Part shown: positions 56,601 to 64,000 of the stretch, one piece after another | Layout of the letters: each line of letters opens with the position of its first letter | How positions within the stretch are numbered: position 1 is the first letter of the stretch | NCBI GenBank assembly: GCA_021801265.1 | Contig: JAJYYE010000004.1 | Span: 244,065 to 308,064, forward strand | DNA length: 64,000 bases | Direction: 5' to 3' | Source: Pseudomonadota bacterium | GTDB lineage: Bacteria; Pseudomonadota; Gammaproteobacteria; Halothiobacillales; Halothiobacillaceae | Notes under the pieces: model-generated | Database searches by the model: none | The model's input: the letters and a program-made list of their open reading frames with translations, nothing else | What the model was told of the DNA's origin: nothing | Made by a program: the position numbers and the translations under genes

Positions 56601-57554
56601 ATGACCATGGTAGAACCTGCCATCATCATCCAGGGGTTGACCAAGCGTTTTCAGGATTTCACGGCCGTAGATCATCTGGATCTGACGATCAATCAGGGCG
56701 AAATTGTGGGGTTCATCGGCCCCAACGGTGCCGGGAAATCGACCACGATCCGCATGCTGTGCGGCCTGCTTCAACCAACCGAGGGGCAAGCATTCGTCGC
56801 GGGCTTCAATGTGGGCAGACAACCGGAAGCCGTACGCGAGCACATCGGTTATATGTCGCAGAAGTTTTCGCTCTACGGCGATTTGACCGTGCGCGAGAAC
56901 CTGCGGTTTTTCGGTGGCCTCTATCGCGTTCCGCGCCACGACAGGGGCGAACGGATGGCCTTTGCCATTGCCATGGCCGGACTGGCGGGTAGAGAGGATG
57001 TGCTGGTACGAACGCTGGCCAGCGGCTGGAAACAGCGCCTCGCGCTTGGCTGCGCCATCCTTCACCGCCCGCCCGTTCTCTTCCTTGACGAGCCTACCTC
57101 GGGCGTCGAGCCCGAAGCCCGCCGCCAGTTCTGGGATCTCATTCATGAACTGGCGGCGGGCGGCGTGACCACGCTGGTTTCCACGCATTACATGGATGAG
57201 GCGGAATACTGCAATCGTGTCGCGCTCATCAATCGCGGCAAGCTTGTCGCCATCGGCAGCCCCAGCGAATTGCGTGGCCACCAACTGGGTGGTGAGTTAT
57301 TCGAAATGGACTGTGCGCCGCTCGGTGCGGCCCTCAAGGTTTTAACGGATGTCCCGGGCGTTGAAGAAGCAGCCATCTTCGGCGACAAACTCCACATCGT
57401 GCTCAGCGCAGGCGGAATCACTGCCGGCGATCTCCCCGGTTTTCTCGGTGCACGCGGGATTCATGCTGACCCACCGCGCCGGGTGACACCCAGCCTGGAG
57501 GATGTCTTCGTGCATCTCGTCTCCGGCAGCCATGAGACACGAGGTGCATTTTGA
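56601..57554 (+). CDS. ABC transporter ATP-binding protein 2
   Basis: A 317-residue ATPase with Walker A GPNGAGKSTT, a changed signature LASGWKQRLALG in place of LSGG, and Walker B VLFLDEPTSGVEPEARR, with Glu where the D-loop Asp is usual. The altered signature is known in YbhF-like second domains. With the first ATPase it likely forms an asymmetric pair. ATG 56601 has a weak site; a second ATG is two codons on. Confidence 0.92.
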   Translation: MTMVEPAIIIQGLTKRFQDFTAVDHLDLTINQGEIVGFIGPNGAGKSTTIRMLCGLLQPTEGQAFVAGFNVGRQPEAVREHIGYMSQKFSLYGDLTVRENLRFFGGLYRVPRHDRGERMAFAIAMAGLAGREDVLVRTLASGWKQRLALGCAILHRPPVLFLDEPTSGVEPEARRQFWDLIHELAAGGVTTLVSTHYMDEAEYCNRVALINRGKLVAIGSPSELRGHQLGGELFEMDCAPLGAALKVLTDVPGVEEAAIFGDKLHIVLSAGGITAGDLPGFLGARGIHADPPRRVTPSLEDVFVHLVSGSHETRGAF

Positions 57555-58687
57555 ATATCCGGCGCGTTTTTGCCATGGCATTCAAGGAGACGTTACAAGT
57601 CTGGCGAGATCCGCGCAGCCTTGCCATCGCGCTGTTGATGCCGGTGATGCAAATGGTCATGCTCGGCTATGGCGTCAGCCTTGATATCAAGCATGTGCCT
57701 CTGTGTGTCTACGATCAGGAAAACAGTCAGGAGAGCCGGGCCATTGTCGAGCGCTTTACCGCGCCCGGCTGGTTCTCGATCAGTCAGACGCTCGTCAGCG
57801 AGGCCGATCTTCGCAACGCGATGGATCGGGGTGAGTGCAGCATGGCAATTGTGATTCCGGTTGATTTCTCCCGTACGCTTGCGACGACGGGCTCCGCCCC
57901 GATACAGGCCATTTTCGATGCCACTGACGTCAACACAACGAATATCGCGTTGGGCTACGCCCAAGGCACGGTTGCCCAAGCCAACGCACAAACGAGCGCG
58001 CAATGGAAAGCCGCTCACGGTGTTCATCCGTCTCCGGTCGGTCAGGTCGATGTCGAACCCAGCACCTGGTTCAATGAAACGCTGGATAGCCGCAACTTCA
58101 TCATTCCCGGCGTGGTGGCCGTGATTCTCGCCCTTGTCGGCGCCCAGCTCACCTCACTCACCATTTCGCGTGAATGGGAACGCGGGACGATGGAGCAACT
58201 GATCTCGACCCCGGTGACGGCGCTCGAAGTGATGCTCGGCAAGCTCATGCCCTATTTTCTCATCGGTTTGCTCGATGCGGCATTTTGTCTGGTCAGCGCC
58301 GTTTATTGGTTCGATGTGCCCTTCAGGGGAAGCCTCGGCACACTGTTCGTCACCACCGTACTGTTCCTGATCGTCGTACTGGGTATCGGTTATCTCATTT
58401 CCGTACGCATTCGCAGCCAACTCGGTGCGAGCCAGATCGCCCTGCTCGTGACCATGTTGCCCACCACCCTGCTTTCGGGCTACACCTTTCCGATCGAGCA
58501 GATGCCGGCACCGATTCAGGCGATTACCCTGATCGTCTATCCCCGCTACTATGTCACCATTCTGCGCGCAATTTTCCTGAAAGGCAGCAGCCTACCGGAT
58601 TTGTGGGCGCCGCTACTGGGCCTGTTCATCTTCGCCCTGATCATCATCTGGCTCGCGACCCGAGCCTTTCACAAGCGACTGGATTAG
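57551..58687 (+). CDS. ABC-2 permease (YbhS-like)
   Basis: A 378-residue ABC-2 permease: one N-terminal span, a large periplasmic domain, and five C-terminal spans (GVVAVILALVGAQLTSLTISREWERGTMEQL, PTTLLSGYTFPIEQMP). The start TTG at 57551 overlaps the TGA of the previous gene by four bases. With the next gene it forms the membrane part of a heterodimeric exporter. Confidence 0.92.
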   Translation: MNIRRVFAMAFKETLQVWRDPRSLAIALLMPVMQMVMLGYGVSLDIKHVPLCVYDQENSQESRAIVERFTAPGWFSISQTLVSEADLRNAMDRGECSMAIVIPVDFSRTLATTGSAPIQAIFDATDVNTTNIALGYAQGTVAQANAQTSAQWKAAHGVHPSPVGQVDVEPSTWFNETLDSRNFIIPGVVAVILALVGAQLTSLTISREWERGTMEQLISTPVTALEVMLGKLMPYFLIGLLDAAFCLVSAVYWFDVPFRGSLGTLFVTTVLFLIVVLGIGYLISVRIRSQLGASQIALLVTMLPTTLLSGYTFPIEQMPAPIQAITLIVYPRYYVTILRAIFLKGSSLPDLWAPLLGLFIFALIIIWLATRAFHKRLD

Positions 58688-58691
58688 CATC

Positions 58692-59822
58692 ATGTTCGAA
58701 CGTCTGTCCGTGATGCTGATGAAGGAATTCCTCGAACTCAAGCGCGATCGCTGGGCGATGTTTCGACTGATCGTTCCCCTGATCATCCAGGTACTCGTCT
58801 TCGGTTACGCGGCCACCTTTACGGTCTATCATGTTCCGACCGCGATTCTCGACCTCGACCAAAGCCAGGCCAGCCGCAACCTGATTTCCCATTTTGTGGC
58901 CACCGGGCGTTTCGATGTGGTCGACGTCGCGACAACCCAGAACGCACTCACCCGCGATATCGACCACGACCAGGCCGTGCTCGCCATCGTGATACACGCG
59001 GGTTTCAACCAGGATCTGGAAAATGGGCGCCGCGCACCGCTGCAGGTGATTGTGGACGGAACGAATTCAAACACAGCGCTGATTGCGCTCGGATATATCA
59101 ACCAAATCATTGCCCAATTCTCAGCCGATCAGTCGGGTCACGCGGCACCCTTTCGAGCAGGCCCCGCGATGCCGGTAACCGGTATTTCACTTCAGACACG
59201 CACCTGGTTCAACGAGGGGCTCGACGATCGCTGGTTCTTTATCCCCGGCGTGATCGGCACACTGACTTTGTTGCAGGTGGTCAGCCTCACGGCATTCGCT
59301 ATCGTCCGCGAGCGTGAAGTCGGCACATTGGAGCAGATCATGGTCAGCCCGATCCGCCCTTTCGAGTTCATTCTCGGCAAAACCATTCCGTTTTTCCTGA
59401 TCGGACTCGGCGATATCGCCCTGGTGAGCGCCATCGGGATTCTCTGGTTTCATATTCCCTTTGTCGGCAGTTTTTGGGTCATGCTCCTTGGCGCATCGCT
59501 TTTCTTGCTGGCGGTACTGGGGATGGGGCTACTGCTGTCGACTTTTTCCCGAACCCAGCAACAGGCCTTCGCGCTGAATTTTTTCTTCGTCAATCCCTTC
59601 TTTATACTTTCCGGCTTCGCGTTTCCGATTGCGGCCATGCCCACATTTTTGCAGTGGTTTACGGTCATTAATCCATTGCGATATTTTCTGGTCGTGATTC
59701 GGGCAGTATTCCTCAAGGGCGTGGGGTTGGCCGTGCTGTGGCCGGATCTTGCCATGATGGCCCTGCTCGCTTTCCTGATGCTGACGATCAGCGTGCTTCG
59801 CTTCCGGAAATCGTTGGATTAA
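58692..59822 (+). CDS. ABC-2 permease (YbhR-like)
   Basis: A 376-residue ABC-2 permease similar in layout to the preceding one: LKRDRWAMFRLIVPLIIQVLVFGYA, a periplasmic domain, then GVIGTLTLLQVVSLTAFAIV, VREREVGTLEQIMVSPIRP and FILSGFAFPIAAMPTFLQW. The ATG lies four bases after the previous stop. Last gene of the HlyD-ABC-ABC-permease-permease operon. The cargo is unknown; drug or cation export is reported for E. coli YbhFSR. Confidence 0.92.
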   Translation: MFERLSVMLMKEFLELKRDRWAMFRLIVPLIIQVLVFGYAATFTVYHVPTAILDLDQSQASRNLISHFVATGRFDVVDVATTQNALTRDIDHDQAVLAIVIHAGFNQDLENGRRAPLQVIVDGTNSNTALIALGYINQIIAQFSADQSGHAAPFRAGPAMPVTGISLQTRTWFNEGLDDRWFFIPGVIGTLTLLQVVSLTAFAIVREREVGTLEQIMVSPIRPFEFILGKTIPFFLIGLGDIALVSAIGILWFHIPFVGSFWVMLLGASLFLLAVLGMGLLLSTFSRTQQQAFALNFFFVNPFFILSGFAFPIAAMPTFLQWFTVINPLRYFLVVIRAVFLKGVGLAVLWPDLAMMALLAFLMLTISVLRFRKSLD

Positions 59823-59870
59823 TCCATCGGAGCGTCCATCAGGCACCGCGACAAACGGATTGAATCCCAG

Positions 59871-62624
59871 TCAGCTCACGCGTCGAACAAATAATTTGTC
59901 GGATATTTTTTTTCGAACGATCCACTTTCGCCCCTCCTCCAACAGCAACATACCCAGGGCAAATGGAATGATCAGAACCCACACGTTCCCGGCTATGGGT
60001 AATGTGCCCAAGAGCTTGTTACCTAACGCTGTGTCATTGATCAGGATAAGTAACACCACCTCCAGCAGAACGCCGAAAAGAATCAGTTTGTTGCCGGAAA
60101 ACCCGGTAGAAAAAATCGAACGCGTGGCGCTTCGACACAGGAAAACATTCACGATTTGCAGCACGATGATAGCGCTCAGACATGCCGTGGTGGACTGCAA
60201 ATAAATCGGATCGGTGTAGGCTAGCGTCTGTCCATATGTCCAGCCGGCCTCGTGCAATACAAAAAAGAACGCAGTCATGGCGGCCGCGGCCTCGATCATG
60301 CCGAGGAACAGATAAGCGCGCAGCCCCAAGGAGAAATCCAGGAGTCTCTCATTGTGTAATCTGGGCGGCCGCTGCATCACTTGAGGATCGGGTTTTTCGA
60401 CACCCAGCCCAAGCGCAGTGAGCGAATCCGTACCCATATCGATGGACAGCGCCTGGATCGGCGTCAACGCCAGAGGAATACTGAACAGGGCAAAACCGAG
60501 GTAGGGAATCAATTCGGCAACATTGTGCGTAAAGATGTACGCAAGAAATTTTTGGATATTCTCAAACACGGCGCGCCCTTCCTCAATGGCGCTCACGATG
60601 CTGGCAAAATTGTCATCCAGCAGCACCATGTCGGCGGCCTCCTTGGCAACGTCCGTCCCCGAAATACCCATGGCAATCCCGATGTGCGCGCTTTTCAGGG
60701 CCGGTGCATCGTTGACGCCATCACCCGTCACTGCGACCACATGCTGTTTTTGCTTCAGCGCGTCAACAATCTGCATTTTCTGATCTGCCGTTACCCGCGC
60801 GAAAATAATTTCCGGGGCATCCAGCGCGATTCGCAGTTGACTGTTTGACAGTCCCGCCAACTCCAGCCCCGTTAAAACCACCGGATTCTGCGACTCGACC
60901 AAGCCAATTTCTCGGGCGATGGCCTTGGCCGTACCGGGATGATCGCCGGTGACCATAATCACCTTGATGCCCGCTTCCCGACATTTGCGAATCGCCTCGT
61001 GCACTTCAGGACGGGGTGGATCTTCAAGGCCAACCAACCCCGCGAAAATAAGATTGTGTTCCAGTTGATCCCGTTCCCAGTGTGGATCGAGCTTACGGTG
61101 CGCAAATGCGAGAACCCGTAGCCCCCGCTCAGTCATGGCATTTTGTTCCGCGTGGACTTGATCGCGCAGAATAGAGTTGAACTGACGCAATTCTCCATCG
61201 ACTAAAATTTGACCACATAGAGGAATGACTGTTTCAGGTGCGCCCTTGCAGAAGAGGGTTGGTCCCTCCGGCGTCTCGTACACGGTAGATGCGCGCATGC
61301 GATCTGCATCAAAGGGAATCTCGTCCACCCGATGCCAAATCGGGGATTCTGTTGAAATGTCTGGCAAGATTTTTTGCCCCATTTCACACAATGCGATCTC
61401 GGTAGGATCGCCCAGCAACGCTGACTTTCCCTTTCCGGAACCCTCCTTGAGGCCATGACACAAGCGGGCATTCTGGAAAAAATGACGATAGCGTTCTACC
61501 AGTTGAGGCATCGCTTCGGCATCCGGTGCCACCGTGATGGCAGCCCCCAACAACACCTGCTTTACCACCATCCGGTTCTGTGTCAGGGTGCCTGTCTTAT
61601 CCGTGCAGATCACGGTTGTCGAGCCCAAGGTCTCGACCGAGGGAAGATGACGAATCAGGACATTGCGCTTCGCCATCCGCTGGGCGGCCAGGACAAGCGC
61701 CAGCGTCAGCGTAGGCAGTAAGCCTTCCGGCACCATCGCCACAATAATTCCGATGGCAAAAATATAGTCCTGCCAGAAAGGAACACCAATCACTTGGCCA
61801 ATCGCGAAAAATACGAGTCCGATCAGGAGGGCAAGAACGATAATTACCCGACTTAAGTGGGCAATCTCTTTTCTCAATGGCGAAACGACATCGCCACCAG
61901 TTTGGGTGAGATGCGCGATTTTGCCGAATTCGGTGTTCATGCCCGTGGTAAAAACGATCGCTTTTGCTTGGCCGGATAGGATCGAAGTACCAGCAAGCAA
62001 GACACTCTTGCTTTGGAGAATGTCGTCCGCCATGGAAGGTGCGGCGCCTCTTTCTTGGGGCAGAGATTCTCCGGTGATGGTGGCATTGTTGACCCTGACG
62101 CTGAACGCCTCGATTAGGCGGCAGTCAGCGGGGACGTGGTCGCCCTGCTCCAGGAAAATGATGTCACCAGGTACCAGTTCTGCTGCCGGCAACGGGATCA
62201 TTTCCCCTTCGCGCACTGCATTGACGTGTTCCGGTAATAGCTCGAGCAACGCGGCAAGCGTTTGCTCGGCACGATATTCCTGCCAAAAGGAAAATGCACC
62301 GCTGACCAGAATCACAACAATGAGAACATACCCCAGTTTGGCCATGCCTTGACCGGGTGCGCTCCATTCCGCAAGAAACGCCAGCCCTGCGGCAAGCCAG
62401 AGGATCAAAGAAAAGAAGCGAACAAATTCTCTGGCCAAGCGCAGAATCGCGGGTTCTGCCGCGATTTTTTTGACGCGGTTGACCCCGAACTCCCGCAGCC
62501 TTTGATTGGCCTCGACGTGGCTTAAGCCGGTTTGACGAGAGTTAAGGCTCGCGATGGCATCAGCAATGGACATCTGGTGAATTTTCACGAGATTCTGTTG
62601 CCTCTGGCTCGGTTGTGTAGACAC
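59871..62624 (-). CDS. P2-type cation-transporting ATPase
   Basis: A 917-residue P-type ATPase with the SERCA-like start ADAIASLNSRQTGLSHVEAN, actuator TGESLPQ, the M4 motif PEGLLPTLTLALVLAAQRMA, the phosphorylation site CTDKTGTLTQNRM with Asp near residue 341, KGAPE, and TGDGVNDAPALKSAHIGIAMG. PEGL in M4 puts it with P2 calcium/sodium/proton pumps; the ion is not determined. The GTG at 62624 is preceded by GGAA; an ATG at 62573 would shorten it by 17 residues. It converges on the ABC operon and is 124 bases from the stress-protein gene, transcribed in the same direction. Confidence 0.92.
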   Translation of the reverse strand: MSTQPSQRQQNLVKIHQMSIADAIASLNSRQTGLSHVEANQRLREFGVNRVKKIAAEPAILRLAREFVRFFSLILWLAAGLAFLAEWSAPGQGMAKLGYVLIVVILVSGAFSFWQEYRAEQTLAALLELLPEHVNAVREGEMIPLPAAELVPGDIIFLEQGDHVPADCRLIEAFSVRVNNATITGESLPQERGAAPSMADDILQSKSVLLAGTSILSGQAKAIVFTTGMNTEFGKIAHLTQTGGDVVSPLRKEIAHLSRVIIVLALLIGLVFFAIGQVIGVPFWQDYIFAIGIIVAMVPEGLLPTLTLALVLAAQRMAKRNVLIRHLPSVETLGSTTVICTDKTGTLTQNRMVVKQVLLGAAITVAPDAEAMPQLVERYRHFFQNARLCHGLKEGSGKGKSALLGDPTEIALCEMGQKILPDISTESPIWHRVDEIPFDADRMRASTVYETPEGPTLFCKGAPETVIPLCGQILVDGELRQFNSILRDQVHAEQNAMTERGLRVLAFAHRKLDPHWERDQLEHNLIFAGLVGLEDPPRPEVHEAIRKCREAGIKVIMVTGDHPGTAKAIAREIGLVESQNPVVLTGLELAGLSNSQLRIALDAPEIIFARVTADQKMQIVDALKQKQHVVAVTGDGVNDAPALKSAHIGIAMGISGTDVAKEAADMVLLDDNFASIVSAIEEGRAVFENIQKFLAYIFTHNVAELIPYLGFALFSIPLALTPIQALSIDMGTDSLTALGLGVEKPDPQVMQRPPRLHNERLLDFSLGLRAYLFLGMIEAAAAMTAFFFVLHEAGWTYGQTLAYTDPIYLQSTTACLSAIIVLQIVNVFLCRSATRSIFSTGFSGNKLILFGVLLEVVLLILINDTALGNKLLGTLPIAGNVWVLIIPFALGMLLLEEGRKWIVRKKISDKLFVRRVS

Positions 62625-62749
62625 CGTTCCAAAATTTCAGTAGTCACAATGAATGCATCATATTGGCCATGCCGCCCGGTGAAAAAATCATCGTCGCCTG
62701 CTGGGATTAACCAAATTGCGTCCTGACGTAACATCTCATGAAGGAAGAA

Positions 62750-63196
62750 TTATTCGCCCCGAATCAGCAATACCGGTTTACTCGCCACCCGCACCACGCC
62801 TTCGGCCACGCTGCCCAAAAATATACGACTGATGCCCCTGCGCCCATGGGTACCGATGACGATTAAATCCGCAGGCCAGTTCCGTGATGCTTCCTCAATG
62901 ACCTCCGGAACTCGAGGTCCCAGCATGTCGATCTTGATCAGTTTGGTTTCGGCCTTGGCACCTTCGGCTTCAGCCTCCGATTTTGCCCGCTGCAAAATTT
63001 CTTCCCCCTCCTTGATCATGGCATCCCAAATTGTGGAGGGATCGACATAAGCGCCTTCCCAATTGAAAATCACAGTATCTACAATATGTACGATCAGTAA
63101 TCGCCCTTGCAGGGCTTTAGACAGCTTGATTGCCTCCTGCAGGGCTATTTGCGAAGTATGGCTGCCATCAATAGCAACCAGAATATTTTGATACAT
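62750..63196 (-). CDS. universal stress protein
   Basis: A 148-residue UspA-fold protein: [20 protein letters not shown] at the start and the ATP-binding pattern [20 protein letters not shown] then PVLLIRG at the end. The frame is open to 63280, but the ATG at 63196 matches the family start. It may be in one unit with the downstream P-type ATPase. Confidence 0.92.
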   Translation of the reverse strand: MYQNILVAIDGSHTSQIALQEAIKLSKALQGRLLIVHIVDTVIFNWEGAYVDPSTIWDAMIKEGEEILQRAKSEAEAEGAKAETKLIKIDMLGPRVPEVIEEASRNWPADLIVIGTHGRRGISRIFLGSVAEGVVRVASKPVLLIRGE

Positions 63197-63382
63197 GCTG
63201 ACGACTCCAAACTTGCCGATGAACCCAACTGATTGAGTATATGCCCTACCAAGGTCAGGAACCATGGCGGTTGCCTGCAATAGAACTTATGATCAGGTTT
63301 TGTGAGGGCCTGGGGCATGACCAAATCGCCGTGCTGAAGCCACTTTCGATCATGGGCACAGAACCAAGTGTACTGGAATAAC

Positions 63383-63407
63383 ATCCCCCCACGGGCGTGG
63401 GGAAGAC
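63383..63407 (-). repeat. single CRISPR-repeat-like hairpin
   Basis: On the minus strand GTCTTCCCCACG-CC-CGTGGGG and then GGAT resembles type I-E repeats (GT-TTCCCC...GGGG-AT) with a 7-bp stem. There is only one copy and no spacer array or cas gene in the window. It may be a relic or chance similarity. Confidence 0.35.
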
Positions 63408-63408
63408 T

Positions 63409-63765
63409 TTAGGTGTAGTGGCTGACAATCTCAACCGGACCGCGCCCGGCATCAATATTAAGCTCTGGCGAGCGTGCGGCTTTACGCACCAGCTCCAGTG
63501 CTTTTTCCAGTATTTGCGCATTTTCAGCTAAACGTTGTTGATTAAGCGTGCACCTGATGCGGCTTGAGGATTTGCGTTGCCCATTTGCGAAACAGCACGC
63601 CACGCACGGATTTGACGCAATAGCCGACGGAGATGATGACATCCAGACTATAGAGCTTGATGGGCTTGTCCGAATGGGCAATGTGCAAATTTTGCACATT
63701 GCCATTTTGCTCAAGCTCTGCTTCTTTGAACCCGCGTTGTGTGGGGAACGGGGACCTTGGCCGGG
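63409..63765 (-). pseudogene. RhuM-family gene remnant, frameshifted
   Basis: The minus strand first reads PTQRGFKEAELEQNGN, then KPIKLYSLDVIISVGY and VKSVRGVLFRKWATQIL, a clear RhuM pattern, and stops at 63542. The rest continues in another frame as NQQRLAENAQILEKALELV to the TAA at 63409. The N-terminal DNA-binding half is not recognisable. A frameshift lies at about 63545-63570. Confidence 0.75.
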
Positions 63766-63885
63766 TACGGACAGACCATGATTGGCATGTCGTGGTCCGC
63801 TATTTCTATTTTCATTGCGGCAAAGGTAGGGGCGTCGTTTGCGTCGGGCAACTTGATCGGATCGTTGGTTGGGTGTTAACGCCGA

Positions 63886-64000
63886 TGTAAGACTGCCCCC
63901 CTAGCGCCGAAGTAATTTTGACCCCCTGAGCAAAGATGGCGGCTTTTGAGCCGCCACCATGTTGACCCAGGAGAATGCAGTGGAAATTAGAGTGCTTGCC
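63886..64000 (+). mobile_element. left end of an IS21-family insertion sequence
   Basis: The sequence starts TGTAAGACTGCCCCCC and repeats related blocks (TTTTGACCCCC, TGTTGACCCAG), as in the multiple terminal repeats of IS21-type elements. A hairpin (TGGCGGC-ttttga-GCCGCCA, 63937-63956) lies before the transposase start. The element runs off the window. The insertion edge at 63886 is estimated from the TG start. Confidence 0.7.
63980..64000 (+). CDS. istA: IstA transposase, first seven codons
   Basis: GTG with AGGAG six bases upstream begins MEIRVLA, the start of many IS21-family IstA proteins. The rest lies outside the window, so it is identified from the start and the IS end together. Confidence 0.6.

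Noticed and set aside
1..64000. PEP-CTERM or exosortase genes expected from the ligase/decarboxylase pair
   Set aside because: I looked for a VPEP-type C-terminal anchor and an EpsH-like protein and saw none in the window.

Overview
The window looks like chromosomal DNA of a gammaproteobacterium. The block aroQ-accB-accC-prmA, the pairs ratA-rnfH beside smpB, hda beside perM, wrbA-DUF2069 and the alpha-2-macroglobulin/pbpC pair are all gene orders I associate with that class. A CbbY-type phosphatase hints at an autotroph, perhaps a sulfur oxidiser of the Halothiobacillus kind, but the genus is an inference and nothing in the window fixes it.

Layout. 1-9.1 kb: aroC with an MFS transporter (minus), then an acyl-AMP ligase and a PLP decarboxylase of the type often linked to exosortase A loci, a broken HD-GYP gene, and aroQ-accB-accC-prmA. 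9.1-13.1 kb: an odd cluster made of a secreted 10-residue-repeat protein, a DUF6502 protein with a possible helix-turn-helix, a DUF5666 secreted protein and an outer-membrane protein. It has three length-variable repeats and two GTGGGA/TCCCAC palindromes that overlap promoter elements. 13.2-20 kb: glnS, tRNA-Met, and a 4.6 kb insert carrying one giant PAS/GAF/GGDEF/EAL protein, bounded by an imperfect copy of the tRNA 3' half plus its terminator. 20-28.4 kb: ldhA, an ArnT-like glycosyltransferase facing gtrA/gtrB, a two-component system, an NTF2-like protein, rnfH, ratA and smpB. 28.4-52.6 kb: mostly housekeeping and envelope genes: pbpC, a 2063-residue alpha-2-macroglobulin, a HisN-like phosphatase, an asparagine-synthase-type amidotransferase, a TlpA-like thioredoxin, wrbA, galU, slyD, a BPSS1780-type membrane protein, cbbY, a CZB protein, hda, perM and DUF58-TgpA.

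From about 52.8 kb to the right edge the window looks accessory. It opens with a 3' half of a tRNA-Ser(UGA) gene, then holds a DEDDh exonuclease, a truncated macro-domain gene, a long stretch with no clear gene, a YbhGFSR-like HlyD/ABC export operon with a 17-codon upstream ORF overlapping its start, a P2-type cation ATPase, a universal stress protein, a frameshifted RhuM-family gene, a lone CRISPR-repeat-like hairpin, and the left end of an IS21-family element. The polarity of the tRNA-Ser fragment predicts that the intact tRNA gene, and so the far end of the island, lies beyond base 64000.

The most promising undescribed system is the 9.2-13.0 kb cluster. I propose that the DUF6502 protein regulates a set of variable surface or secreted proteins through the shared palindromes. 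A C10 tract inside its own gene sits where loss of one C would fuse it in frame to the downstream secreted protein.
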